A stretch of DNA of 64,000 nt from Pseudoclavibacter sp. RFBB5 (lineage in GTDB: Bacteria; Actinomycetota; Actinomycetes; Actinomycetales; Microbacteriaceae), in assembly GCF_002931555.1 (NCBI RefSeq), contig NZ_PSTZ01000007.1, positions 930,001-994,000 on the forward strand, given 5' to 3'. A program made the position numbers and the translations under genes. Shown here piece by piece: positions 49,682 to 58,353 of this stretch (the stretch's first letter is position 1; each line of letters begins with the position of its first letter). The notes under the pieces were generated by a model. The model was given only the letters and a program-made list of their open reading frames with translations. It was not told the DNA's origin and ran no database searches.

Positions 49682-50167
49682 ATGGCTAACCCATCGGTGA
49701 CCTGGCTCACCCAGGAGACGTATGACCGGCTCAAGGCGGAGCTCGACGAGCTCGCCGTGAACGGTCGCGAAGAGATCGCCAAGCGCATCGAAGAGGCGCG
49801 CGAAGACGGCGACCTCAAGGAGAACGCCGGCTACCACGCGGCGAAGGACGAGCAGGGCAAGATCGAGGCCCGCATCAACCAGCTCGAGACGATGCTGAAG
49901 AACTCCGAGGTCCGCGAAGCGCCGGAAGCATCCGGCATCGTCGAGACGGGAACGGTCGTGACGGCCAAGATCGGCGGCAAGGAGCAGAAGTTCCTCCTCG
50001 GCAGCCGCGAGATGGCCTCGCAGACGCAGCTGCGCGTGTACTCGGGTGAGAGCCCGCTCGGGGCTTCCATCCTGGGCCTCGCAGTCGGCGCATCCACCAG
50101 CTACGAGGCGCCGAACGGCAACTCCATCGACGTCGAGATCGTCGAGGTCGAGACCTTCCACCCGTAG
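49682..50167 (+). CDS. greA: Transcription elongation factor GreA
   Basis: This 161-residue protein rescues backtracked RNA polymerase by stimulating transcript cleavage. The N-terminal coiled coil has the acidic tip in AREDGDLKENAGYHAAKDEQ near residues 39-58, and the C-terminal FKBP-like domain starts with VETGTVVTAKIGGKEQKF near residue 83. AAGGAG is 7 bases before the ATG at 49682. It ends at a strong terminator shared with ilvA. Confidence 0.96.
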   Translation: MANPSVTWLTQETYDRLKAELDELAVNGREEIAKRIEEAREDGDLKENAGYHAAKDEQGKIEARINQLETMLKNSEVREAPEASGIVETGTVVTAKIGGKEQKFLLGSREMASQTQLRVYSGESPLGASILGLAVGASTSYEAPNGNSIDVEIVEVETFHP

Positions 50168-50196
50168 GCACCAGCCGCAGCGCGCACGCGGTGCAG

Positions 50197-50230
50197 CAGA
50201 AGAGGACCTCCCCTGGGAGGTCCTCTTCTG
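50197..50230. terminator. Bidirectional terminator between greA and ilvA
   Basis: A near-perfect 15- to 16-base stem (CAGAAGAGGACCTCCC with its complement) and a tiny loop, between the convergent stops. It is the strongest hairpin in this part of the window. Confidence 0.85.
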
Positions 50231-50258
50231 TGTCAGGGCTGCGCGCCGGATGCTCGGG

Positions 50259-51506
50259 TCACGGCATCGGAGCCGCGTCCCGGCTCGTGCGCGGCTGGTA
50301 GCCGAGCGCGCGAAGCGCATCCATCACCTGATGGGAGTGCTCGGTGCCGCGCGTCTCGACGGAGACCTCGAGCTCGACGTGGCTCACCTGCAGGCCCTTG
50401 TTGTGGCGTGTGTGCAGGACTTCGACCACGTTCGCGTTGACCTCGCTGATGGTCTTCGCGATGAGCGCGAGCTGACCCGGAACGTCCTGCAGCTCGATGA
50501 CGAGCTTCAGGTAGCGATCGGATGCGGCGAGACCGCGGCTCAGCACCTTCTCGAGCATGAGCGGGTCGATGTTGCCGCCCGAGAGGATCGCGACGGTCGT
50601 GCCCGCGTCCTTGATCTTGCCGGCAAGGATCGCCGCGACGGCAGTCGCCCCGGCTGGCTCGGCGACGAGCTTGGCGCGCTCGACGAGCAGCAGGATCGCC
50701 CTCGAGATATCGTCCTCGGAGACCGTGACCACCTCATCCACGAGGTTGCGGACGACCTCGAACGTGATCTCCCCTGGCACGTCGACGGCGATGCCGTCGG
50801 CGATCGTCGGTCGCGCCTGGATCTTCACCGGGTAGCCCGCCTCGAGTGAGACCGGGAAGGGCGCGGAGTTCGCGGCCTGCACGCCGATGATGCGGATCGG
50901 CCGACCACGCTGCTCGCCGAGGAGCGACGCCGCGACGCTGACGCCCGAGATGAGGCCGCCCCCGCCGATGGGCACGATGATCGTGTCGACGTCGGGTGCC
51001 TGCTCGAGGATGTCGAGCGCGAGCGTGGCCTGCCCCGTGATGATGTCGGCGTGGTCGTACGGGTGGATGAACTCCGCTCCCGTGTCGACCGCGAACTGCT
51101 TCGCCGCGACCAGAGCGTCGGCGACGTTGACACCGGTCAGGACCACGTCGGCGCCGTATCCGCGCGTGGCCTGCAGCTTGGGGAGGGGCACGCCCACTGG
51201 CATGAAGATGGTCGCCTTGATGCCGAGCTCTCGCGCAGCGAACGCGACGCCCTGCGCATGGTTTCCAGCCGAGGCCGCCACGACTCCGCGAGACCGCTGC
51301 TCCTCGCTCAGCTGCGAGAGGCGGTACGTGGCGCCGCGGATCTTGTACGACCCGGTGCGCTGCATGTTCTCGCACTTGAGCAGCACAGGCGAGCCGAGCT
51401 TCTCCGAGAGGAAGCGTGCCGAGTCGATGGGCGTCTGCGAGATGACCTGCCGCACGATTTCGCGTGCCGCGACGATCTGGTCCAGCGTGATGATGGGAGC
51501 GGTCAT
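50259..51506 (-). CDS. ilvA: Threonine ammonia-lyase (threonine deaminase)
   Basis: This 415-residue PLP enzyme converts threonine to 2-oxobutanoate, the first step of isoleucine synthesis. The PLP lysine is in MQRTGSYKIRGA near residue 52, SAGNHAQGVA (near 80) binds the substrate, and PIGGGGLISG near 190 binds the phosphate. A single ACT-like domain from about 330 to 405 (LKLVIELQDVPGQLALIAKTI) suggests feedback or allosteric control of the short form. ATG at 51506; it overlaps the upstream AI-2E gene (ATGA). Confidence 0.95.
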   Translation of the reverse strand: MTAPIITLDQIVAAREIVRQVISQTPIDSARFLSEKLGSPVLLKCENMQRTGSYKIRGATYRLSQLSEEQRSRGVVAASAGNHAQGVAFAARELGIKATIFMPVGVPLPKLQATRGYGADVVLTGVNVADALVAAKQFAVDTGAEFIHPYDHADIITGQATLALDILEQAPDVDTIIVPIGGGGLISGVSVAASLLGEQRGRPIRIIGVQAANSAPFPVSLEAGYPVKIQARPTIADGIAVDVPGEITFEVVRNLVDEVVTVSEDDISRAILLLVERAKLVAEPAGATAVAAILAGKIKDAGTTVAILSGGNIDPLMLEKVLSRGLAASDRYLKLVIELQDVPGQLALIAKTISEVNANVVEVLHTRHNKGLQVSHVELEVSVETRGTEHSHQVMDALRALGYQPRTSRDAAPMP

Positions 51507-52735
51507 ACCGTGCTTGCCTTCTGTTCGCGCTGCGACTTCTCGCGCTGGGGTGTTGGGGGCTTGGTGAGCTTGGTCGGGTCGGGTTCGTCTCGCCAGGAGC
51601 CCCGCGAGATGTACTGGACCATGACCTTGCCCGCTGCGACGAGCGGGACCGCGAAGACGGCACCGGCGATGCCGCCGAAGATGGTTCCGGCGCTCACCGA
51701 CAGCAGCACGGCGAGCGGATGCAGCTTGACGGCGCTGCCCATGATCAGCGGCTGCAGGATGTGCGACTCGATCTGCATGACGGCGACGACGACGATCAGC
51801 ATGATGAGGGCGTTGAGGAAGCCGTTGTACGCCAGGGCGACCGCGACGGCGATCGCGCCCGCCGAGATCGCTCCGATGTAGGGCACGAACGAGGCGAGGA
51901 ACACGATGACGCCGATCGGCAGCGCGAACGGCACCTGGAGGATGACGGCGCCCAGGTAGATGCCGACGGCATCGATGAGGGCGACCAGCACCTGCACGCG
52001 CACGTAGTGGCCCACGGAGATCCACCCACGCTGCCCCGCTCCGTCGATGGCGGCGCGCGCCTTCTTCGGGAAGATCGACACGATGAAGAGCCAGATGCTG
52101 CGACCGTCGAGCAGGTAGAAGATCAGCGCGAACGCGGTGACGAGCGTCCCCGCGAGGAAGGCGGCGACGTTCGACCCGACCGAGACCGCTTGCGACGCGA
52201 TGGAGTTGACGTTCGACTGCACCCAGCCGACGATCTCGCTCAGCCCCGCATCGACCTGTTCCTCGGTGACGTGCAGCGGGGAGTCCCTGAGGAACTGCAG
52301 GGCCAGCTGGTATTGCGCCTCGAGCTTTCCGAGGTCGAGGTTGAACCCCTGCGCGAACTGGCTGATGACCAGCGTGATGAGGGTGCCGATGGCGACCAGC
52401 AGCACGATGAGCGACAGGATGAGCGCGGCCCAGCGCGGCAGCCCGCTCCCCACCAGCCACTTCATGAGTGGGGCCAGCAGCGATGCGAGCAGCGCGGCCA
52501 CGAGCAGGGGGATGACGAGCAGCGACGCCTGGGTCACGAGCCAGCCGAGCGGGATGAGTGCGAGCAGGATGGCCACGCTGCGCCAGGCCCAGGCGGCGCC
52601 GATGCGAAGACCGCGTGGGACGAGTTCGTCTTCGCTCTCGTTGCGCAGCGCTGGCGAGGGGTTCTGCGCCAGTGTGGAGCCGGTTCTCGCCGAGGCCGCC
52701 GTGGCGGTCGTCTCGTCGAGGTCTCGTTCGGTCAT
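51503..52735 (-). CDS. AI-2E family transporter
   Basis: This 410-residue membrane protein has about eight helices in the TqsA/PerM pattern, with the long helical loop at residues 110-180, LLDGRSIWLFIVSIFPKKAR near 215 and FVPYIGAISAGAIAVAVAL near 285-303. The best-known homologue exports autoinducer-2, but most relatives are of unknown substrate (some are Na+/H+ antiporters). The ATG at 52735 is 7 bases after TAGTAT with no Shine-Dalgarno, so the transcript is likely leaderless. It is coupled to ilvA by ATGA. Confidence 0.9.
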   Translation of the reverse strand: MTERDLDETTATAASARTGSTLAQNPSPALRNESEDELVPRGLRIGAAWAWRSVAILLALIPLGWLVTQASLLVIPLLVAALLASLLAPLMKWLVGSGLPRWAALILSLIVLLVAIGTLITLVISQFAQGFNLDLGKLEAQYQLALQFLRDSPLHVTEEQVDAGLSEIVGWVQSNVNSIASQAVSVGSNVAAFLAGTLVTAFALIFYLLDGRSIWLFIVSIFPKKARAAIDGAGQRGWISVGHYVRVQVLVALIDAVGIYLGAVILQVPFALPIGVIVFLASFVPYIGAISAGAIAVAVALAYNGFLNALIMLIVVVAVMQIESHILQPLIMGSAVKLHPLAVLLSVSAGTIFGGIAGAVFAVPLVAAGKVMVQYISRGSWRDEPDPTKLTKPPTPQREKSQREQKASTV

Positions 52736-52742
52736 AGGCTCA

Positions 52743-52765
52743 ATACTAGGAGCGCCCGCGGGCGC
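52743..52765 (-). promoter_or_regulatory. Putative leaderless promoter with a palindrome upstream of the AI-2E gene
   Basis: On the minus strand TAGTAT (52743-52748) lies 7 bases before the ATG at 52735. Right upstream, in the position of the -35 to -10 spacer, is the perfect 14-base palindrome GCGCCCGCGGGCGC (52752-52765), a possible operator. Confidence 0.4.
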
Positions 52766-52775
52766 GTCGGAGCCA

Positions 52776-53345
52776 CTAGAACTGCACCCGAGGGGGCTGC
52801 GAGATGGCGGCACGGTCGGCCACCTCGAAGAACGAGCGCTGCTCGTAATGGAGCGGGCCGGCGACGAGATTGTTGGGGAACACCTTGACCTTGGTGTTGT
52901 ACTCGCGAACGCCTCCGTTGTAGAAGCGACGCGATGCCTGAATGCGGTTCTCCACGTCGACGAGGTCGGACTGCAGCTGCAGGAACTCCCGACTCGCCTG
53001 CAGCTGCGGGTAGGCCTCTGCGGCGGCGAAGAGACCGCGGAGCGCGCCCTGCACCCCGTTCTCTGCGGCGCTCACTTCTTCAGGGGTCTGCGCCTGCGAG
53101 CTGACCTGACGCGCCTCGGCGAACGCGGCGAAGGCCTTGTCCTCGTGCGTCGCGAACGTCCGCACGCTGCTCTCGAGCTGCGGCAGGAGCTCCTCGCGGG
53201 CAACGAGCTGCGCGGTGATGTCAGTCCAGGCTGCATCCACGCGCGTCTGCAGCCGCTTCAACGCGCGGCTCGTGGCGACCGCGTACACGGCGATGGCAAT
53301 GACGATGAGGAGCACGGCTCCGACGGCGATCCAGACTTCGAGCAT
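52776..53345 (-). CDS. LemA family protein
   Basis: This 189-residue protein has an N-terminal transmembrane helix (residues 5-23) and a long helical bundle. The LemA core runs from residue 30 (RLQTRVDAAWTDITAQLVAREELLP) to the C-terminal NTKVKVFPNNLVAGPLHYEQRSFFE. LemA proteins are widespread, membrane-anchored and of unknown function. The ATG at 53345 is 6 bases after TACCAT and has no Shine-Dalgarno, so it too is probably leaderless. It follows lipA by 39 bases in the same direction. Confidence 0.92.
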   Translation of the reverse strand: MLEVWIAVGAVLLIVIAIAVYAVATSRALKRLQTRVDAAWTDITAQLVAREELLPQLESSVRTFATHEDKAFAAFAEARQVSSQAQTPEEVSAAENGVQGALRGLFAAAEAYPQLQASREFLQLQSDLVDVENRIQASRRFYNGGVREYNTKVKVFPNNLVAGPLHYEQRSFFEVADRAAISQPPRVQF

Positions 53346-53351
53346 GCCGGA

Positions 53352-53357
53352 ATGGTA
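53352..53357 (-). promoter_or_regulatory. Putative -10 of a leaderless promoter for lemA
   Basis: On the minus strand TACCAT ends 6 bases before the ATG at 53345. No clear -35 is seen. lemA may also be reached from lipB-lipA. Confidence 0.35.
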
Positions 53358-53384
53358 TCCCGCATCGACTGCGAGGCGGCGGGG

Positions 53385-54377
53385 TCAGCTCACCGCCTGA
53401 GCGAATTCACTGGACGCCGACTCCGCGAGGTGCCGAAGGTGCTCGGGGATGGGCATCCCCCGGCGCCGAGCAGCCTGCGCCCACAGGCGCCCCGCACGGT
53501 ACGAGGACCGCACGAGCGGGCCGGCCAGGACGCCGAGGAAGCCGATCTCCTCGGCGACCGATTTCAGCTCGACGAACTCCTGCGGCTTCACCCACCGGGC
53601 CACCGGCAGGTGTCGTGGGCTGGGGCGCAGGTACTGCGTGAGCGTGATGATGTCGCAGCCGGCTTCGCGGAGGTCGGCGAGCGCCTGCTCGATCTCATGG
53701 CGCTCCTCCCCCATGCCGAGGATCAGATTGGACTTCGTGACGAGGCCCGAGTTCCTCGCCTGGGTGATGACGCCGAGCGACCGCTCATAGCGGAACGCGG
53801 GGCGGATGCGCTTGAAGATCCGCGGCACGGTCTCGACGTTGTGTGCGAACACCTCCGGCCGAGACGAGAAGACCTCCGCGAGCAGCTCCGGGTTTCCGGA
53901 GAAGTCCGTCGCGAGGATCTCGACGCCTGTTGCCGGGTTGTCGGCGTGGATGCGCCGCACGGTCTCCGCATGAAGCCATGCGCCTTCGTCAGGCAGGTCA
54001 TCTCGCGCGACGCCCGTCACCGTCGCGTAGCGAAGCCCCATCGCGGTCACCGATTCAGCGACCCTCCGCGGCTCGTCGGTGTCGTACTCAGCTGGCTTGC
54101 CCGTGTCGATCTGGCAGAAGTCGCACCGGCGCGTGCACTGCGATCCCCCGATGAGGAACGTGGCCTCTCTGTCTTCCCAGCACTCGTAGATGTTGGGGCA
54201 GGCTGCCTCCTGGCAGACCGTGTGCAGGCCGCCCTCCTTCACGAGCTCGGAGACCCTCGTGAACTCGGGCCCCATCCTGGCTCTCGTCTTGATCCACTCC
54301 GGCTTGCGCTCGATCGGCGTCGCCGCGTTGCGCGCCTCGACACGGAGCAGCTTTCGCCCCTCGGGCTTGATCGTCAT
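53385..54377 (-). CDS. lipA: Lipoyl synthase
   Basis: This 330-residue radical-SAM enzyme inserts two sulfur atoms into protein-bound octanoate. The auxiliary cluster motif is [12 protein letters not shown] near residues 56-67, and the radical-SAM motif [11 protein letters not shown] near 82-92. The final conserved serine is in VRSSYRAG near 289-296. ATG at 54377 overlaps the lipB stop (ATGA), so lipB-lipA form a coupled pair that makes lipoate for 2-oxoacid dehydrogenases. Confidence 0.97.
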   Translation of the reverse strand: MTIKPEGRKLLRVEARNAATPIERKPEWIKTRARMGPEFTRVSELVKEGGLHTVCQEAACPNIYECWEDREATFLIGGSQCTRRCDFCQIDTGKPAEYDTDEPRRVAESVTAMGLRYATVTGVARDDLPDEGAWLHAETVRRIHADNPATGVEILATDFSGNPELLAEVFSSRPEVFAHNVETVPRIFKRIRPAFRYERSLGVITQARNSGLVTKSNLILGMGEERHEIEQALADLREAGCDIITLTQYLRPSPRHLPVARWVKPQEFVELKSVAEEIGFLGVLAGPLVRSSYRAGRLWAQAARRRGMPIPEHLRHLAESASSEFAQAVS

Positions 54378-55021
54378 GCCGCGACCTCGTTTCGGATGAC
54401 GAGGTGCTCGGTGAGCAGCTCGGCGACTCGTGGGGCGATCTCAGCCGGCGTGACCACCCGTCCGAGCTCCACGCTCAGGGAGGTGACGGCTGCGTCGCTG
54501 ATCCCGCACGGCACGATGCGCTGGAACGGCTCGAGCTCGTTCGAGCAGTTCAGGGCGAAGCCGTGCATGGTGCACGCCTCGACCACGCGGACGCCGATCG
54601 AGGCGATCTTCCGAGGTGCATCCTCAGGTCCCACCCAAACTCCCGACCGTCCGGCCACTTGGCGGCCGACGACGCCGAGTTCGCCGATCAGCTCGATGAG
54701 CGCCACCTCGAGCCGACGGACGTGCGCCACGACATCGATCGGCTCCGGAAGCCGCACGATCGGATACCCGACGAGCTGGCCCGGCCCGTGCCAGGTCAGA
54801 CGGCCGCCCCTGTCTGCATCAACGATCGGTGTCCCGTCCACGGGACGCTCACTGGCCCGTGTCAGCCGCCCGGCGGTGTAGACGCTCGGGTGCTCGAGCA
54901 GGACGACCGTGTCAGCGCGCGAACCGGCGACCCGCTCGGCGTGCAGCGCGCGCTGCATCCCGAGCGCCTCGGCGTACTCGACGGCCTCTGGCCCGAATCC
55001 CGGTGTCAGCACATGCATCAT
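54374..55021 (-). CDS. lipB: Octanoyl-[ACP]:protein N-octanoyltransferase
   Basis: This 215-residue transferase moves octanoate from ACP to lipoyl domains. The core [16 protein letters not shown] lies near residues 70-85, [21 protein letters not shown] carries the conserved Lys near 137, and the catalytic Cys is in [13 protein letters not shown] near residue 168. ATG at 55021 is followed by a second ATG; the leaderless-type promoter at 55028-55055 favours the first. lipA overlaps its stop. Confidence 0.96.
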   Translation of the reverse strand: MMHVLTPGFGPEAVEYAEALGMQRALHAERVAGSRADTVVLLEHPSVYTAGRLTRASERPVDGTPIVDADRGGRLTWHGPGQLVGYPIVRLPEPIDVVAHVRRLEVALIELIGELGVVGRQVAGRSGVWVGPEDAPRKIASIGVRVVEACTMHGFALNCSNELEPFQRIVPCGISDAAVTSLSVELGRVVTPAEIAPRVAELLTEHLVIRNEVAA

Positions 55022-55027
55022 GGCACC

Positions 55028-55055
55028 AGTGTCGCATATTGTGGACGCAGTACAA
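55028..55055 (-). promoter_or_regulatory. Putative leaderless promoter for lipB
   Basis: On the minus strand TTGTAC (55050-55055) and GACACT (55028-55033) are separated by 16 bases. The -10 ends 6 bases before the ATG at 55021 and there is no Shine-Dalgarno. Confidence 0.5.
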
Positions 55056-55119
55056 GAACGTTGCTCGGCGCAAAGAGGGGCGACCATTGGTCACCCCTCC
55101 GCGCGCCCGTCGCCGGCCG

Positions 55120-55488
55120 TCACACCGCGATCTGCGACGAGACCGCTTTCAGCTTGTGCCGCGCCAGCGCCAGGTTCGCGCTCGTACGGCTCAGCACGAG
55201 GTAGATGAACAGGCCGTTCGACCCCTGCGTGTTGAGCACGTTGATCAGGTGGTACTGCGAGCTCAGCGTGATCAGGATGTCGTCGATCTCGTCGGTGACG
55301 CCGAGCTCGCTCATCGTCGCGAGCTTCGCCCGCACGACGTTGGAGTTGCCGGCGGCCGCGATGCCGAGGTCGAAGGACGGATTGCCGCCCTGCGCGAGCG
55401 CCATGCCGCTGGCATAGTCGACGATCGCAGCGCCGGTGGCGCCCTCGATGCTGAGCAGCTGCCTGATGGCTTCGTCGAGTGAACTCAT
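55120..55488 (-). CDS. Roadblock/LC7-like small protein
   Basis: This 122-residue protein fits the roadblock (MglB-like) fold in pattern: SLDEAIRQLLSIEGATGAAIVDY at the N-terminal helix and first strand, GMALAQGG as the turn, and LITLSSQYHLINVL with FIYLVLSRTSANLALARHKL at the C-terminal strand-helix. Such proteins often bind and regulate small GTPases or ATPases. A strong AAAGGGG lies 9 bases before the ATG at 55488. The frame is open upstream to an ATG at 55773, with MRLRFDVRTPDSLPWWRRF and a low-complexity stretch; its third-position GC is lower, so I prefer the short form. It is divergent from the ABC ATPase gene. Confidence 0.7.
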   Translation of the reverse strand: MSSLDEAIRQLLSIEGATGAAIVDYASGMALAQGGNPSFDLGIAAAGNSNVVRAKLATMSELGVTDEIDDILITLSSQYHLINVLNTQGSNGLFIYLVLSRTSANLALARHKLKAVSSQIAV

Positions 55489-55971
55489 GTGGTGTTTCCC
55501 CTTTGCGTTTCGAGTCGCCGACTCCACACCTTCAGGAACGGCAGGCGAAAGATCGTCCTGCGTTATCGTCCATTCCGAAGCGGTTTCGTCGTCCGACTCC
55601 CCCTTGCCGACCAGATTCCCCAACGCATCCGAGCCATCGTTCATGCGTCCCGGAGAATGCTCCGCAGCAGTCGCAGCCCCAGACCCGGCCGTGACATCCG
55701 CGGCAGCCAGGCCCAGGAAGCGCCGCCACCATGGCAGTGAATCGGGTGTCCGCACGTCAAACCTCAGCCGCATCGAAGATCCAGTCGGTGTTGGCTGCCG
55801 ACGGCAGCCGACATGACCATAACGCACACCTGGACCCCAGAAATACGCGGCAGAGGTCAGCGATCGTATAGATTTGGCTCGTCCGAGTTCGCAGTTCGCT
55901 GCGGAGGGGGCGGACGAACGGCGCGTTGTCGATCCCAGAATCACGCGTCGCAGAGCTATCGAGGGGGAACG
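55489..55971. other. Divergent intergenic region between the roadblock and ABC genes
   Basis: This stretch of 483 bases holds no gene I can support. In it are an open minus-strand frame continuous with the roadblock gene (ATG at 55773), a perfect stem GGCTGCC/GGCAGCC with a GAC loop (55793-55809), and an AT-rich TATAGAT (55867-55873), the closest match to a -10 box in the region, about 95 bases before the ABC start. The reverse complement of the same bases could serve the roadblock gene, so it is likely the divergent promoter. Confidence 0.5.
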
Positions 55972-57468
55972 ATGGACACTCTTGTGCATATGACTGATGC
56001 GACCGCTTCGTACGGCAACCGGCACGTACTTCGAGACATCGACCTCACCCTGTACCGAGGTCAGATCGTCGGCCTGATCGGGGTCAACGGGGCCGGGAAG
56101 AGCACGCTCGTCAACACGCTCGTCGGACGACACCAGCTCGATTCCGGAACCATGATTCTCGGCGACGAGCCGTACGCGCCGGAGTCGCTCGACGAAGCGC
56201 AGGCATGCGGAGTCGGCGTCATCACGCAGAACGCGGAACCGCCGACCGGCTTGACGGTTGCGCAGGCGCTCTTCCGGAACACCTACCGGGCGGGCGAAGC
56301 GCACGAGGAGGTCCTCGAACGCGCGACCGAGCTGCTCGACCAGACCGGTGCCGAGCTGGACCTCGGCGCCATGGTCAGCGAGCTCGATCGTGGTCGACGC
56401 GCGCTCGTCGAGGTCGTGCGCATGCTCGCCGAGGAGGCACAGCTCGTGGTGATCGACGAGGTGGCCGTCACGCTCGCAGATCACGAGATCGCGCTGCTCC
56501 ACCGGGTCCTGCGCCAGCTTGCCGGGCAAGGACGCGGCATCCTCTACATCACGCACCGGATGGACGAGGTGCAGTCCATCGTCGACCGTGTTCTCGTGCT
56601 CCGCGAGGGCAGGATCGCCATCGACACCCCCATCGCGGGGCTCAGCTCGGAAGAGCTCACGATCATGCTCCTGGGCGAGCTGCCGGAATCCGATGCGACG
56701 CTCGCGGTCGCCGCCGATGACGCTCATCGCGCGGCACTCGCTGCCTTCGGCGTCGGAGACGGCCAGCTTCTGCACGGCGTCGATCTGCATGTCCGCCCAG
56801 GCGAGGTCGTCGGCATCACCGGCACACACGACTCGGGCGTCCGCCAGCTCATCGAGATCCTCGGCGGCGCCCAGCACCCCGGGCAAGGTCACGTGGAGCT
56901 GTTCGGCGAGCCGGTCGATCTGACGGAGTCAGGGGCCGCGGAAGCGCACGGAGTGAGCTTCCTCCCGGACGCCGTTCCCTCGTTCGACTCGGACCGGAGC
57001 CTCAGCCAGGGCGTCGACCCGGCGGACAGCTCGCTCAGCGCCGAGATCACGCGGGCTCGGAAGATGATCGACCTGGTGCACCGTCTGCGCATCAATACGA
57101 CGAACATCCACGCCGCGCTCGATGAGCTCTCCGGCGGCGATCAGCAGAAAGCCGAGTTCATCCGCGCCGTGGAACGCGGCGGCAGCGTCCTGGTGCTGGC
57201 TCACCCGACGCAGGGCGTCGACGTCGGTGCCAGACGGTCCGTATTCGCGTTCCTCCACAGCCTCGCCGAGACCGGCACCGCGGTGGTGTTCCTCGGCACC
57301 GACATGACGGAGCTCCTGCAGTGGAGCCACCGGGTCGTGGTCCTCGCCAACGGACGAACCGCACTCGAGGGCCGCTCCGAGCTGCTCGACGAGGACATGA
57401 TCGTGCACGCGATGCTCGGTGCCCAGCGGCCTGAGCGCGTCGGACGCCGAGCGGCGATCACCGCCTAG
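55972..57468 (+). CDS. Orphan double-NBD ABC ATPase (sugar-importer-like, RbsA/XylG family)
   Basis: This 498-residue protein has two ABC domains as in RbsA. NBD1 has an intact Walker A, GVNGAGKST near residue 39, and Walker B VVIDEVAVT, but its signature is degenerate (VSELDRGRR). NBD2 has no usable Walker A (GITGTHDSGVRQL near residue 282) and its Walker B is LVLAHPTQGVD, without the Asp and Glu, but it carries a good signature LSGGDQQKAE near 385. So one composite site (NBD1 Walker A with NBD2 signature) could hydrolyse ATP and the other could not. No permease or binding-protein gene is adjacent. GAGGGGG is 4 bases before the ATG at 55972. Its stop shares bases with the convergent gene. 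Confidence 0.85.
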   Translation: MDTLVHMTDATASYGNRHVLRDIDLTLYRGQIVGLIGVNGAGKSTLVNTLVGRHQLDSGTMILGDEPYAPESLDEAQACGVGVITQNAEPPTGLTVAQALFRNTYRAGEAHEEVLERATELLDQTGAELDLGAMVSELDRGRRALVEVVRMLAEEAQLVVIDEVAVTLADHEIALLHRVLRQLAGQGRGILYITHRMDEVQSIVDRVLVLREGRIAIDTPIAGLSSEELTIMLLGELPESDATLAVAADDAHRAALAAFGVGDGQLLHGVDLHVRPGEVVGITGTHDSGVRQLIEILGGAQHPGQGHVELFGEPVDLTESGAAEAHGVSFLPDAVPSFDSDRSLSQGVDPADSSLSAEITRARKMIDLVHRLRINTTNIHAALDELSGGDQQKAEFIRAVERGGSVLVLAHPTQGVDVGARRSVFAFLHSLAETGTAVVFLGTDMTELLQWSHRVVVLANGRTALEGRSELLDEDMIVHAMLGAQRPERVGRRAAITA

Positions 57469-58283
57469 ACAGCCTGCCGCGAGAACGCCGCGGCACGCTC
57501 CACCTGGTCAGCGGTGATCGTCGTCCCCGTGTACTTCTCGAACTGACGCGCGGCCTGCAGCGCAGCCACGGCCGCGCCCGTGATCACGGGGACTCCGCGA
57601 GAACGTGCAAGGCGGATGAGCGGAGTCTCCGCGGGGAACGCGACGACATCGAAGACAAGCTCGGCTGCGGCGACGTGCTCCTCGCTGAATGACAGCGCCC
57701 CCTCGTCGGCGCCCGTCATGCCGAGCGGGGTGACATTGACGAGGGCGAACGGACCAGGCGCGGGGTCCACGGCCTGCCACCGGAATCCGTACTTCTCGGC
57801 GAGTGCGGAGCCCGTCCTCTCGTTGCGCGCGACGACCGTGACATCCGCGAAGCCCGCATCCCGGAACGCCGCCACGACGGCCTTCGCCATGCCGCCCGCC
57901 CCGCGCACGACGACGGGCAGCGACGGGCGGATGTCGTGCTCCGCGATGAGGGCGGCGATCGCCTCGTAGTCGGTATTGGAGGCGACGAGCTTTCCTCCGT
58001 CGTTCACGATGGTGTTGACCGACTCGATCGCGAGTGCCGACGCGTCCAGCTCGTCCACGAGCGGGATGACGGCTTCCTTGAACGGCATCGACACCGAGCA
58101 GCCGCGGATACCGAGTGCACGAACGCCGCGAACGGCACCCTCGATGTCCTCCGTGGTGAAGGCCTTGTAGATGAAGTTGAGGCCGAGCTCGTCATAGAGG
58201 AAATTGTGGAAGCGCGTCCCGAGGTTCGACGGCCGGGCGGCGAGCGAGATGCAGAGCGTCATGTCCTTGTTCAGAATCGGCAT
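57465..58283 (-). CDS. Shikimate 5-dehydrogenase-like protein
   Basis: This 272-residue oxidoreductase has the AroE/YdiB fold. The N-terminal substrate domain has CSVSMPFKEAVIPLVDEL (with the catalytic-type Lys) near residue 60-77, NTIVNDGGKLVASNTDY near 90-106 with the Asp, and the Rossmann motif VVRGAGGMAKAVVAAF near 123-138. It is shorter in the sugar-binding region than canonical AroE, so it may be a quinate/shikimate-like relative. Start is ATG at 58283. The convergent stop codons with the ABC gene share the palindrome CTAG (57465-57468). Confidence 0.88.
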   Translation of the reverse strand: MPILNKDMTLCISLAARPSNLGTRFHNFLYDELGLNFIYKAFTTEDIEGAVRGVRALGIRGCSVSMPFKEAVIPLVDELDASALAIESVNTIVNDGGKLVASNTDYEAIAALIAEHDIRPSLPVVVRGAGGMAKAVVAAFRDAGFADVTVVARNERTGSALAEKYGFRWQAVDPAPGPFALVNVTPLGMTGADEGALSFSEEHVAAAELVFDVVAFPAETPLIRLARSRGVPVITGAAVAALQAARQFEKYTGTTITADQVERAAAFSRQAV

Positions 58284-58353
58284 GACGCCAGTATGGCGCG
58301 CAACAAGCCCGCCTTGCCACGCGGACCTCGAATCACGCAGAGAACCAGCGGAG

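Noticed and set aside
52137-54881. 914-codon plus-strand frame opposite the AI-2E, lemA, lipA and lipB genes
   Set aside because: It is a shadow of the well-supported minus-strand genes and has no domain.
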